64,000 bases of DNA from CBDDKU01 sp965230375 (GTDB lineage Bacteria > Bacteroidota > Bacteroidia > Flavobacteriales_D > Cryomorphaceae). Below the pieces are notes generated by a model. That model searched no databases. It saw only the letters and a program-made list of their open reading frames with translations, and had not been told where the DNA came from. Positions 17,067 through 25,847 of this stretch are shown here, in pieces. Made by a program: the position numbers and the translations under genes. Location of the stretch: NCBI GenBank assembly GCA_965230375.1, contig CBDDKU010000029.1, positions 84,045 to 148,044 on the forward strand. Direction: 5' to 3'. Positions within the stretch are counted from its first letter, which is position 1; the number at the start of each line of letters is the position of its first letter.

Positions 17067-18053
17067 ATGGATAAGAAATTGAAAGTAGGAATCATCTGTG
17101 GAGGCTTTTCTGGTGAATCAGTGATATCGATGAAAAGTGCTCAAATGATCTTGGAGAACATAGATCGCGAAAAGTATGATCCGCGGCTGATGCGAATAGA
17201 TGAGAACGGCTGGGTAGGTATCGGAGAATCTGGGGATGCAACGATCGACAAAAATGACTTCAGCTTTCAAGATGGGGCTCAACGATTTAAGCCAGATATT
17301 AGCTTCAATATGATTCACGGAACACCTGGTGAAGATGGAAAACTTCAGGGGTACTTCGACTTGATCAACATGCCCTACACCAGTGGCGATGTGCTGAATA
17401 GTTCAATCACTTTTCACAAAATTACCACGACACGTGTCATGCGAATGATGGGAATAAACGTGGCTCAAGGGATTTTGGTGAACCACCCTGATGAACTTTC
17501 GGTTAGCGAAGTTTCAAGCAAATTGGGGTATCCATTGTTTGTCAAACCAAATGAAGGTGGTTCGAGTCTTGGAATCTCGAAAGTAAAGCAAGAAGGCGAA
17601 TTAGAAGAAGCCGTTAAAAAGGCTCATAGTGTAGGTGGTGCAGTCCTGATAGAAGAATATTTAGAAGGCGGTGAATACACATGCGGTATTGTGCAGACTC
17701 CTGAAGGACCACGAGCCTTAGAGATTACAGAGATCAGGACGAAAAAGGAGTTTTTCGACTATGCAGCTAAGTACGATTACGATCAGACTGAAGAGATTAC
17801 GCCAGCTGATTTGCCGCCCGACTTGTACAAAAAGTGCCAGCGTATCTCGAAAGAGATTTTTACAGCTTTTATGTGCCGAGGGTTTGCAAGAGTAGATTAT
17901 AAGTTGAAGGGGGATGAATTTTACCCTATTGAAATCAACACCGTACCTGGAATGAGTGACAAAAGTCTTGTACCACAACAAGCGGAAGCAGCAGGGATTT
18001 CTAAGAAAGAATTGATCACAATGATCATTGAAGCAACGATGCCTAAGCGGTAG
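17067..18053 (+). CDS. ddl: D-alanine--D-alanine ligase
   Basis: A 328-residue ATP-grasp ligase that makes the D-Ala-D-Ala dipeptide for peptidoglycan precursors; MurF, encoded further along, uses this product. Motifs: GGFSGESVISMKSA at the N-terminus, IHGTPGEDGKLQGYFDLINM, the ATP-binding VKPNEGGSSLGISKVK, VLIEEYLEGGEYTCGI, GFARVDYKLKGDEFYPIEIN and TVPGMSDKSLVPQQAEAAG at the end. Length is normal. The 3' end overlaps the opposite-strand rdgB by 11 bases, with no terminator between them. Confidence 0.96.
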   Translation: MDKKLKVGIICGGFSGESVISMKSAQMILENIDREKYDPRLMRIDENGWVGIGESGDATIDKNDFSFQDGAQRFKPDISFNMIHGTPGEDGKLQGYFDLINMPYTSGDVLNSSITFHKITTTRVMRMMGINVAQGILVNHPDELSVSEVSSKLGYPLFVKPNEGGSSLGISKVKQEGELEEAVKKAHSVGGAVLIEEYLEGGEYTCGIVQTPEGPRALEITEIRTKKEFFDYAAKYDYDQTEEITPADLPPDLYKKCQRISKEIFTAFMCRGFARVDYKLKGDEFYPIEINTVPGMSDKSLVPQQAEAAGISKKELITMIIEATMPKR

Positions 18054-18624
18054 CGAGACCCTTAACGTGATCTACAAGCTTTTTTAGTGCCCTTACACGG
18101 TGATTCATTCGGCCCTTTTCTTCCATCGTCATCTCGGCAAACGTTCTCTTATCGCCAGTGGGAATGAAAATAGGGTCGTATCCAAAACCTTGGCTACCAG
18201 AAATTTCATTGGCAATCTCACCTTCTACAACACCTTCAAATAGAGTTTGGTCTTCGGATGTAATGAATGAAATGACCGTTCTAAATTGAGCGGAACGATT
18301 CTCGGCATCAATCATCTCATTCAAGACTTTTGACATATTGGCTTGCGGGTCTCTTTGTCCCGAATAGTGCGCCGTATGAACACCTGGTCTTCCACCCAAT
18401 GCTTCAATCTCCAAACCAGTATCATCTGCAAAAACAGGGGTTTTAAAACGATCAAAAATATATTGAGCCTTCTGGTGTGCATTGTGTTCGAGCGTTTCAC
18501 CTGTCTCTGGTATCTCTCCTTCAAAACCGGCTTCATTCAATGAAATCAGCTCAAACCCATCACCAAGAGCTTTGCGCATCTCAGCAAGTTTATTCGGATT
18601 GTTACTGGCAAAAATTATCTTCAT
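18043..18624 (-). CDS. rdgB: Non-canonical purine NTP pyrophosphatase (RdgB/HAM1 family)
   Basis: A 193-residue nucleotide-pool cleaning enzyme that hydrolyses ITP, dITP and XTP to monophosphates. The substrate pocket motif FASNNPNKLAEMRKAL opens the protein, VFADDTGLEIEALGGRPGV holds the catalytic Asp residues, and GYDPIFIPTGDKRTFAEM and MNHRVRALKKL complete the family pattern. Length is typical. It starts directly at the stop of the acyltransferase gene (shared base at 18624), so pheT, the acyltransferase and rdgB look co-transcribed. It converges on ddl with an 11-base overlap. Confidence 0.95.
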   Translation of the reverse strand: MKIIFASNNPNKLAEMRKALGDGFELISLNEAGFEGEIPETGETLEHNAHQKAQYIFDRFKTPVFADDTGLEIEALGGRPGVHTAHYSGQRDPQANMSKVLNEMIDAENRSAQFRTVISFITSEDQTLFEGVVEGEIANEISGSQGFGYDPIFIPTGDKRTFAEMTMEEKGRMNHRVRALKKLVDHVKGLATA

Positions 18625-19925
18625 CAGCCTATAGATTTTAGGATCATTTCTTCGATCGACTTCAAATACTTGACCAAGTCCTTATTCCTTAATTTGAGTA
18701 CAACCATCCTTATTTTTGTCAAGGCATATCGGTAAGGGAGTCTGAGTTCTCGAATGACCATAATGCTAAACGGAAAGAACAGAAGTAACCCGAGTATAAC
18801 AAATGAAGTGCGAATAGAGCACATCATAGCCACAACCCCAAACACAAACATGAATATTGGGATGAGCACCAAGGCACCTACCAATTTAATAGAGCTGTGA
18901 AACTGCTTATCTGCTACGTATCTATTTAGAATGCCGTGTATAATTAAGTAAGTAGGCAAATGAACAAGCCATGAGAGTAAAAACAACGGTAGAACAGCCA
19001 GAAGAAAGATAAACTGCACTGCCCAATATCCAATATCCTTTTCATTGATGAAAAAAAACGGCGCGCGCAGTTTGTTTTTGCGCATCTCGATATCGTAGAT
19101 GTGAATCCGCTTCATATAGGACTCATTCTTACTCAATTCTACCAGCTTCTTCTCTCTGTTCTTGTAGAAATAGTGCTGTGCATTTGCTTGGGTAAACCCG
19201 CTCTGTCTGCGCAGATAAAATGGCAGGATTCGCTCCAGCTCAATTTCCATGGGCTCCAATGCTTTATCATCAGCCACATGAATAATCTCCTTCTCGAGTT
19301 TCTCTTGTACTTCCACTCGCAAAGCGGTCATAGCTTTGGCAGGGTTTTCTGCAAAAAGGTTTTTGTAATTATCTACAGGGATAGGCTTCCCAAAATTGAG
19401 CATCAATCGAGAATGAGCTTCGGAATAGTGTCCATAATTCAACCCAACAGGAACTACCTTGATCTTCAAATGCTCATGATCTTTGAGTGCTCCAAATACA
19501 ATTCTGGTAAACCCTTTGCTCAAAGGTCGGAGCTTTCGAATACCAAGATGTCCAGCTTCTGGAAATATCAACAGAGTTCCTTCGTTGCGGAGTATTTCGT
19601 AGCAGCGCTCGAAGACATCGTCGTTTTTGGCAAGATTTGAAATTCCATCGCGCTGCCGGTAGACAGGCATCATGTTTAGAGAATTGAAAAACCAGCAAGC
19701 AAACTTTGACTTAAAAACATCAGCCCGCACCAAAAAGTGAACCGGACGCGGGGCAAAGACTGCCGGAATCAAAGCGTCCATAAAGGCATTTTGGTGGTTC
19801 GGTGCAAGCAATACGGGGCCATCTACCGGATAATCCCGATACCCTTGTATTTCAATCCGGCGATAGAAAAGCTTAATAGCTAATCGCACCCAGAACTTGA
19901 CGAAACCGTACCAAATTTTTTGCAT
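18624..19925 (-). CDS. PlsC-like acyltransferase with C-terminal membrane segments
   Basis: A 433-residue membrane-bound acyltransferase. The N-terminal 220 residues form the glycerophosphate acyltransferase domain: motif I appears as PNHQNAFMDALIPA, with five rather than the canonical four residues between His and Asp, a spacing I have seen in Bacteroidota homologues; motif III is LLIFPEAGHLG. The second half has about four hydrophobic helices (FIFLLAVLPLFLLSWLV, GALVLIPIFMFVFGVV, SFVILGLLLFFPFSIMV). It probably acylates glycerol phosphate or lysophosphatidate in phospholipid synthesis; the precise acceptor cannot be told. Start and stop touch pheT and rdgB. Confidence 0.85.
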   Translation of the reverse strand: MQKIWYGFVKFWVRLAIKLFYRRIEIQGYRDYPVDGPVLLAPNHQNAFMDALIPAVFAPRPVHFLVRADVFKSKFACWFFNSLNMMPVYRQRDGISNLAKNDDVFERCYEILRNEGTLLIFPEAGHLGIRKLRPLSKGFTRIVFGALKDHEHLKIKVVPVGLNYGHYSEAHSRLMLNFGKPIPVDNYKNLFAENPAKAMTALRVEVQEKLEKEIIHVADDKALEPMEIELERILPFYLRRQSGFTQANAQHYFYKNREKKLVELSKNESYMKRIHIYDIEMRKNKLRAPFFFINEKDIGYWAVQFIFLLAVLPLFLLSWLVHLPTYLIIHGILNRYVADKQFHSSIKLVGALVLIPIFMFVFGVVAMMCSIRTSFVILGLLLFFPFSIMVIRELRLPYRYALTKIRMVVLKLRNKDLVKYLKSIEEMILKSIG

Positions 19926-22354
19926 TATCTCAGGCTGGCACCAAGGCTCGATTCAAGCTCGCGCTGTATGGCACCCATTGTCTTATCAATTACTTTATCG
20001 TTGAGCGTTTTTTCTGGATCTTGGAGAATAAAGCTCACTGCATAACTCTTCTTGCCATCGGGAAGGTTCTTGCCCTCATAAACGTCAAAAAGGCCAACTT
20101 CTTGAACCAACTTTCCACCTCGCTTCAATCCTATGCGCTCTATATCGGCAAATGAGACAGCTGTATCGACTAGAAGGGATAAATCTCTTCTAACCGAAGG
20201 GAATTTAGGAAGTGCGGTGATTGTGGTAGCCGCGTGCTTCACCGTTTCCAGACAAGCGTCCATGTTGATCTCAGCCATCCAGACATCCTTCTTGATACCG
20301 TACTCCTTCAAGGCCTTTTTGGTAACCGGGCCAATCTGTCCGACCACTTTGTTGCGCACCTTAACTGAAACCCCAGCGCCGATGAAGGCATCACCTTCGC
20401 TTACAGCCTGAACATATCGAACACCCATAAAATCGAGTGCGGACTCCAAATGCCCCTTGATGTCAGAAGCCCCTACTTCTTTGGCTGGATTATTCCAGTT
20501 TTCGCTCAATCTGCTTCCCGTCATCGTTAACGTTAGCATGGTGTTTTCCTTGTATCCACCTTCAGTTTTCAAGTAGCGCTTCCCTAATTCAAATAGTCGG
20601 AGACGCTCTGATTGCCGATTCAAATTGTAGGCAACACGCTCCAGCGAACTAACTACTAGGTTTGGTCGCAATACATCGAGTTCCTGACTCAATGGATTTA
20701 GCATAGGGACTAATTGGTTCTGCCCTTCATCACCTGTTACTGCTAAAATCTTTGAAGACTGTGTCAAACCATTTGACATCATCTCATTAAACCCACGACC
20801 AGCGAGCATTTTGCTCATTCCAGAAAGAATCTCATGACGCGAAGGCTTGTCTTCAATAGAAACGGACATGCGCATATGTGTCGGCATCTCTACTGAATTG
20901 TATCCGTAAATACGAAGCACCTCTTCGATTACATCAACTTCTCTTGTCACATCTGCACGGTAGGTTGGAATACGCAATTTGTAGGTGTCAGAATCTTTTG
21001 AAATGACTTCAATATCAAGCGATTCGAAAAACGACTCAAGTTCGTTGTCTGAAAGTTTAGCACCTGATAGCACTTCAAATCGCTTGGTCGAAAATGGAAC
21101 TTCAGCAGGAGTTGGTACTTCACTAACTTCATCAAAAACACCACCGTGCAATTCACCGCCCGCAATTTCCAGAATTAAATCCGTAGCTCTTTCCAGAGCA
21201 TAAATAGTTCCGTTTGGATCCACGCCCCGCTCAAACCGGAACGAAGCATCCGTATTAAGTCCATGCCTTTTAGCGGTTTTTCTGACGCGAACAGGATTAA
21301 ACCATGCACTTTCAAGAAAAATTCCTGTGGTAGAGTCAGTCACCCCACTATCAGCACCTCCAAACACTCCTGCGATACACATACCCCCGTTGGCATTCGA
21401 GATCATCAAATCGCTTTCATCCAGCGTTCGCTCTTCCTCGTCAAGGGTCTTAAACTTGGTCCCTGTAGGAAGTGTATTCACACGTATCTGGTTGCCTTCA
21501 ACTTTAGCTAAATCAAAAGCGTGCAAAGGCTGTCCGGTTTCGAGCTGAACGTAATTCGTGATATCAACGACATTATTAATTGGCGATTGCCCAACAGCTC
21601 TCAATCTATCTTGAAGCCATTTTGGCGAAGGACCAACCTTAAGCCCTTTTATCACTCGCCCTGCATATCGCCCGCAACCTTCCTTGTCTTCTATGGTGAT
21701 GGAAAGCCCCATGTCTTTGGAAACAGGCGCTGGCATTTCTTTTATTGCTGGAAGCTTTGCGCGTGTTGGCTTTTTCAAATTGAGTCTGGCTGCCAAATCT
21801 CGCGCCGCTCCAAAATGACTAAAACCATCTGTTCTATTGGGTGTCAAGCCTATTTCAAGGATGTGATCAGACTCCATTCCGAGGTAGCTCGCAGCAGGTA
21901 TCCCGACTTGGGTGTCAGCCGGAAGCACCATGATTCCATCATGACTCTCTCCGATTCCAAGCTCATCTTCGGCACAGATCATCCCCATAGAAACTTCTCC
22001 GCGAATCTTGGCTTTTTTAATCTTAAAGACTTCCCCTGGTTTGGGTTCGAGAGTGGTACCGACAGTTGCTACCAACACTTTTTGGCCCGCTGCCACATTT
22101 GGAGCTCCACACACGATATCCAATGGCTCACCAGATCCCACATCAACCTTTGTCGTTTTCAACTTATCAGCATTAGGGTGCTTCGCTGTTTCCAGCACTT
22201 CTCCAACCACTACTCCGCGCAATCCACCTGGCAAAGAATCAAATTGCTCCACTTTCTCAATTTCGAGACCTGTATCGGTCAATATTTCGGCAAGCTCTTC
22301 TGGCGAAAGGTCAAAATCGAGGTAGTCTTTAAGCCAATTGAAAGAAATTTTCAT
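19925..22354 (-). CDS. pheT: Phenylalanine--tRNA ligase beta subunit
   Basis: An 809-residue subunit of the alpha2-beta2 PheRS. Order of domains: N-terminal helix (MKISFNWLKDYLDFDLSPEE), OB-fold tRNA-binding domain about residues 40-155 (ETAKHPNADKLKTTKVDVG), B3/B4 editing domain (NNVVDITNYVQLETGQPLHA), B5 domain (about 405-475), catalytic-like domain with FELGKRYLKTEGG, and a C-terminal FDX-ACB domain (LPKFPSVRRDLSLLVD, LFDVYEGKNLPDGKKSYA). Length is normal for the bacterial enzyme. pheS is not in the window. Gene order pheT-acyltransferase-rdgB is tight on the minus strand. Confidence 0.97.
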   Translation of the reverse strand: MKISFNWLKDYLDFDLSPEELAEILTDTGLEIEKVEQFDSLPGGLRGVVVGEVLETAKHPNADKLKTTKVDVGSGEPLDIVCGAPNVAAGQKVLVATVGTTLEPKPGEVFKIKKAKIRGEVSMGMICAEDELGIGESHDGIMVLPADTQVGIPAASYLGMESDHILEIGLTPNRTDGFSHFGAARDLAARLNLKKPTRAKLPAIKEMPAPVSKDMGLSITIEDKEGCGRYAGRVIKGLKVGPSPKWLQDRLRAVGQSPINNVVDITNYVQLETGQPLHAFDLAKVEGNQIRVNTLPTGTKFKTLDEEERTLDESDLMISNANGGMCIAGVFGGADSGVTDSTTGIFLESAWFNPVRVRKTAKRHGLNTDASFRFERGVDPNGTIYALERATDLILEIAGGELHGGVFDEVSEVPTPAEVPFSTKRFEVLSGAKLSDNELESFFESLDIEVISKDSDTYKLRIPTYRADVTREVDVIEEVLRIYGYNSVEMPTHMRMSVSIEDKPSRHEILSGMSKMLAGRGFNEMMSNGLTQSSKILAVTGDEGQNQLVPMLNPLSQELDVLRPNLVVSSLERVAYNLNRQSERLRLFELGKRYLKTEGGYKENTMLTLTMTGSRLSENWNNPAKEVGASDIKGHLESALDFMGVRYVQAVSEGDAFIGAGVSVKVRNKVVGQIGPVTKKALKEYGIKKDVWMAEINMDACLETVKHAATTITALPKFPSVRRDLSLLVDTAVSFADIERIGLKRGGKLVQEVGLFDVYEGKNLPDGKKSYAVSFILQDPEKTLNDKVIDKTMGAIQRELESSLGASLR

Positions 22355-22401
22355 GCGGAATAGGTTTAACTCGCAAAACTAAAAATAATGGGGTTAAACA
22401 C

Positions 22402-24501
22402 TTAGGAAATCAAGCTCCAATTGGGCTTTTTAAGAATTGTCTTCTCAGCCCATTTTTTGACCAGAACATTCTTGTCCATTTCGAGATTTGGATCTTCATC
22501 GAGCATGGTCAAAGCCGTGTTTCGTGCAAATTGCAAGACCTTTGAATCCTGAGCCAGATCAGCTAGTTTCAAATCGAGCATTCCACTTTGCTGTGTCCCC
22601 ATCATATCTCCAGGTCCACGGAGCTCCAAATCAACTTCGGCAATTCGAAATCCGTCATTGGTGTCGCACATGGTCTGTAAGCGCTTGCGACCATCGGCTG
22701 AGAGCTTATCGTCGGCTACCAACAAGCAGTACGACTTCTCAGCGCCCCGCCCCACCCTTCCGCGAAGCTGGTGCAATTGACTGAGTCCAAAACGCTGAGC
22801 ACTTTCAATAACCATCACAGAAGCATTTGGAACATTCACCCCAACTTCGATTACCGTCGTAGCTACCAAAATCTGCGTCTCTCCTTTCGCAAAGCGATTC
22901 ATCTCAAACTCTTTATCTGCCGGCTTCATCTTGCCGTGAACGATACTGATCTGAAAATCGGGTTTTGGAAAACGGCGTGAAAGACTTTCATACCCATCCA
23001 TTAAGTCTTTTAAATCGAGCGTTGTTGATTCTTCAATCAGGGGATAGACCACATAAACTTGGCGACCGCGTTTTATTTGGTCTTCCATAAATCCGAAAAT
23101 GCGCAATCGCCCTGCATCAGAAAATTGCATGGTATCAATTGGCTTCCGTCCTGGAGGTAGTTCATCTATTGTACTCACTTCCAAATCACCGTACAGGGTC
23201 ATCGCTAGCGTGCGTGGAATGGGAGTGGCTGTCATAACCAACACGTGTGGCGGGATGGCGTTCTTCTTCCACATTCTGGCACGTTGCGCTACACCAAAGC
23301 GATGCTGCTCATCCACGATGGCTACACCTAAATTTTTGAACTGCACGGTAGGCTCAAGCAAAGCATGTGTCCCGATTAGGATGTGGATTGTACCGTCTTC
23401 GATCCCTTGAAAAATCTCTTTTCGCTTTGCCGATTTTGTGGACCCAGTGAGGAGTTCCACCCGAAGACCTAAAGAATCAAACATTTCGGAAAAGGACTCA
23501 TAGTGCTGAATCGCAAGAATTTCCGTCGGAGCCATCACCGCTGCCTGAAACTCGTTATCAATTGCCATAAGAGCGGTGAGCGCCGCAACGATCGTTTTCC
23601 CACTACCCACATCTCCTTGCAATAGTCGGTTCATCTGGTGACCGCTCCTCATGTCAGCGCGTATTTCTTTCAGAACCCGCTTCTGAGCTCCTGTAAGGTC
23701 AAATGGTAAATGATTGTGAAAAAAGCTATCAAAGTATTGGCCGATTTCAGGAAGAACAAATCCACGAACAACCGTTGATCTCCGATTCTTTTTCATAAGC
23801 AATTCGAGCTGTATGTAGAAAAGCTCTTCAAACTTAATCCTACGCTGAGCATGCAATAAACTCGCTGATGACTGGGGTTGGTGGATATTCTTGTAGGCCT
23901 GTCTACGCGAAATTAGTTTCAGCTCTTCCTTTACGTAGTCAGGTAGGTTTTCTTCTAACGCGAAATCAGGTCTGCTGAGTAATTCCTTAATTGACTTTTC
24001 GATTCCTTTGGAATTCAAGCCACGTTTGTTCAGTTTCTCTGTAGAGCTGTATACTGGTTGGATAAATCCACTTTGTAAGGCCTGCTCGTTAGCCAATTCT
24101 AGTTCGGGGTGTGCGATATTCAGAGTTCGATTGAAGACGCCCGTTTTGCCATAGGCTAGATACATTTGACCTGGCTTCAAACTCTCTTTCAACCACTTAA
24201 TCCCCTTAAACCAAATGAGTTCTATTTGTCCTGTTTCATCTCTGAGGTAAGACCGCATTCGCATCTTTCGGCCAGTGCCTTCCGTTGATATAGGACCCAG
24301 CACGCCTTTTAACTGAACGTACTGCGAAGTCTTGCCAATTTCTGAAATATGATGAAGCTTTGAGCGATCGGCGTATCGAAATGGAAAATGCTCGAGCAAC
24401 TGACCTGCGGATCGGATACCGAGCTCAGATGCCATCAGTTCAGCTCGAGCAGGCCCCATCCCCTTGATGTATTCGAGTTGCGTCTTCAGAAAATCGCTCA
24501 A
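22402..24501 (-). CDS. recG: ATP-dependent DNA helicase RecG
   Basis: A 699-residue branch-migration helicase. The N-terminal wedge domain starts FLKTQLEYIKGMGPARAEL; the helicase part contains Walker A LLQGDVGSGKTIVAAL, DEQH box AIVDEQHRFGVAQR, motif III MTATPIPRTLAMTL and motif VI LHQLRGRVGRGAEKSYC. The frame is open to 24675, but this would overlap pdhC and include the intrinsic terminator at 24530-24559. The TTG at 24501 places the start just after that terminator and matches the family N-terminus. A TTG start is therefore likely. Confidence 0.95.
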   Translation of the reverse strand: MSDFLKTQLEYIKGMGPARAELMASELGIRSAGQLLEHFPFRYADRSKLHHISEIGKTSQYVQLKGVLGPISTEGTGRKMRMRSYLRDETGQIELIWFKGIKWLKESLKPGQMYLAYGKTGVFNRTLNIAHPELELANEQALQSGFIQPVYSSTEKLNKRGLNSKGIEKSIKELLSRPDFALEENLPDYVKEELKLISRRQAYKNIHQPQSSASLLHAQRRIKFEELFYIQLELLMKKNRRSTVVRGFVLPEIGQYFDSFFHNHLPFDLTGAQKRVLKEIRADMRSGHQMNRLLQGDVGSGKTIVAALTALMAIDNEFQAAVMAPTEILAIQHYESFSEMFDSLGLRVELLTGSTKSAKRKEIFQGIEDGTIHILIGTHALLEPTVQFKNLGVAIVDEQHRFGVAQRARMWKKNAIPPHVLVMTATPIPRTLAMTLYGDLEVSTIDELPPGRKPIDTMQFSDAGRLRIFGFMEDQIKRGRQVYVVYPLIEESTTLDLKDLMDGYESLSRRFPKPDFQISIVHGKMKPADKEFEMNRFAKGETQILVATTVIEVGVNVPNASVMVIESAQRFGLSQLHQLRGRVGRGAEKSYCLLVADDKLSADGRKRLQTMCDTNDGFRIAEVDLELRGPGDMMGTQQSGMLDLKLADLAQDSKVLQFARNTALTMLDEDPNLEMDKNVLVKKWAEKTILKKPNWSLIS

Positions 24502-24529
24502 TTCAAATCGGATTAGAAGGGGTAAAAAT

Positions 24530-24559
24530 AAAAAAGGCCGCTCGAAAGCGGCCTTTTTT
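24530..24559 (-). terminator. Intrinsic terminator after pdhC
   Basis: A 7-bp perfect stem (24536-24542 with 24547-24553, GGCCGCT/AGCGGCC) and a CGAA loop, flanked by six A and six T, so it works in both directions. On the minus strand it lies about 20 bases after the pdhC stop and separates the pdh operon from recG. Confidence 0.85.
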
Positions 24560-24578
24560 GAATTGAATATCGACTCGA

Positions 24579-25841
24579 TTAGTGAGCTAAAATCATAACT
24601 GGATTTTCCATGTATGCTTTGAAAGTCTGCAAGAATGCAGAACCAACGGCTCCGTCTACTGCACGGTGATCGCACGAAAGCGTGACTTTCATGGTATTTC
24701 CTACGACGATTTGTCCATTTTTCACCACAGGTTTCTCAACAATTGCTCCGACAGCCATAATACAGGCATCAGGTGGATTAATGATCGCGGTAAATTCATC
24801 TATTCCGAACATTCCCAAATTAGAAATGGTGAAGGTATTACCCTCCCACTCCTGGGGTTGTAGTTTTTTATCTCGTGCCTTTCCGGCTAACTCCTTCACT
24901 TCTTCGTTAATGGCCAACATCGGCTTCGTATCTGCATGGCGAATAACCGGCACAAGTAGGCCTTCATCCACAGCAACGGCTACGCCAATGTGCACGTGGC
25001 TATTATAACGAATACGGTCTCCAAGCCAAGAAGAGTTCACTTTTGGGTGTTTCTTCAGAGCCGCAGCGGCGCATTTAATCACCATGTCATTGAATGAAAT
25101 CTTAGATGGCTCAAGCGATGCATTGATAGCTTTTCTCGCTGCCATTGCCTGAGTCATGTCTATTTCCATGGTCAGGTAGAAGTGTGGAGCTGAGAATTTG
25201 CTTTCTCCCAACCGCTTCGCAATGACCTTTCTCATCTGAGAAACAGGCTCTTCAGTATAGCTTTCAACACCTTGAGATACAGACGACGTCGATGCTGATG
25301 AGCTTGATGGGCTATAGTTTTCAATATCGCGTTTCACTATACGGCCACCTTCGCCCGTACCTGAAACCGATGCAATGTCAATACCTTTATCCTGAGCTAA
25401 TTTCTTGGCCAGTGGCGAAGCTTTTATTCTACCACCATTGGTTCCAGATGTCTCTTTTGGAGCTTGCTCCTTCGTTTTCTCAGCTGATTCTTCTTCTGAT
25501 TTTGAAGTCGATTCGTCTTTAGATTCTTTCTGTGCTTCATCTTTCGCAGGCTCTTCTTTTGCCTGGGCAGAATCTCCATCAATCAACTCCTGAACATCTT
25601 CACCTTCTTCTCCGAGAATCGCGAGGATAGAGTCAACTGCAGCAGTTTGTCCTTTTTCAACACCTATGTAAAGCAGGGTTCCATCCTGGAAGGACTCAAA
25701 CTCCATCGTTGCTTTATCTGTTTCGATATCAGCTAGGAGATCTCCAGATTCAACTGCATCTCCTACTTTTTTGTGCCACTCTGCCACAACACCTTCTTCC
25801 ATGGTGTCGCTCAACTTGGGCATTCTAACGATTTCTGCCAT
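24579..25841 (-). CDS. pdhC: Dihydrolipoamide acetyltransferase (pyruvate dehydrogenase E2)
   Basis: A 420-residue E2 subunit. Residues 1-77 form one lipoyl domain with the lipoylated Lys at position 43 (IETDKATMEFES). A long acidic/Lys/Ser-rich linker follows (about 85-135). The peripheral subunit-binding domain (about 138-175) reads IKASPLAKKLAQDKGI...GRIVKRDIENY. The catalytic domain from about 195 ends in CDHRAVDGAVGSAFLQ, with the active-site HxxxDG. It transfers acetyl groups from lipoate to CoA. pdhA lies six bases upstream in the same operon; the E1 beta gene pdhB is absent here, a split arrangement I recall from other Flavobacteriia. A 2-oxoglutarate or branched-chain E2 is less likely given the PdhA partner. 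Confidence 0.93.
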   Translation of the reverse strand: MAEIVRMPKLSDTMEEGVVAEWHKKVGDAVESGDLLADIETDKATMEFESFQDGTLLYIGVEKGQTAAVDSILAILGEEGEDVQELIDGDSAQAKEEPAKDEAQKESKDESTSKSEEESAEKTKEQAPKETSGTNGGRIKASPLAKKLAQDKGIDIASVSGTGEGGRIVKRDIENYSPSSSSASTSSVSQGVESYTEEPVSQMRKVIAKRLGESKFSAPHFYLTMEIDMTQAMAARKAINASLEPSKISFNDMVIKCAAAALKKHPKVNSSWLGDRIRYNSHVHIGVAVAVDEGLLVPVIRHADTKPMLAINEEVKELAGKARDKKLQPQEWEGNTFTISNLGMFGIDEFTAIINPPDACIMAVGAIVEKPVVKNGQIVVGNTMKVTLSCDHRAVDGAVGSAFLQTFKAYMENPVMILAH

Positions 25842-25847
25842 GTCTAT

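Noticed and set aside
18043..18053. Possible frameshift or wrong end at the ddl/rdgB overlap
   Set aside because: Both proteins have normal C-termini and length; the overlap is a genuine compact convergent junction.
19101..19640. A 179-codon plus-strand frame opposite the acyltransferase gene
   Set aside because: Antisense shadow. The minus-strand gene has the acyltransferase motifs and membrane helices.
21521..22363. A 280-codon plus-strand frame opposite pheT
   Set aside because: It lies wholly antisense to a well-conserved synthetase gene, and its translation shows no domain and an odd composition.
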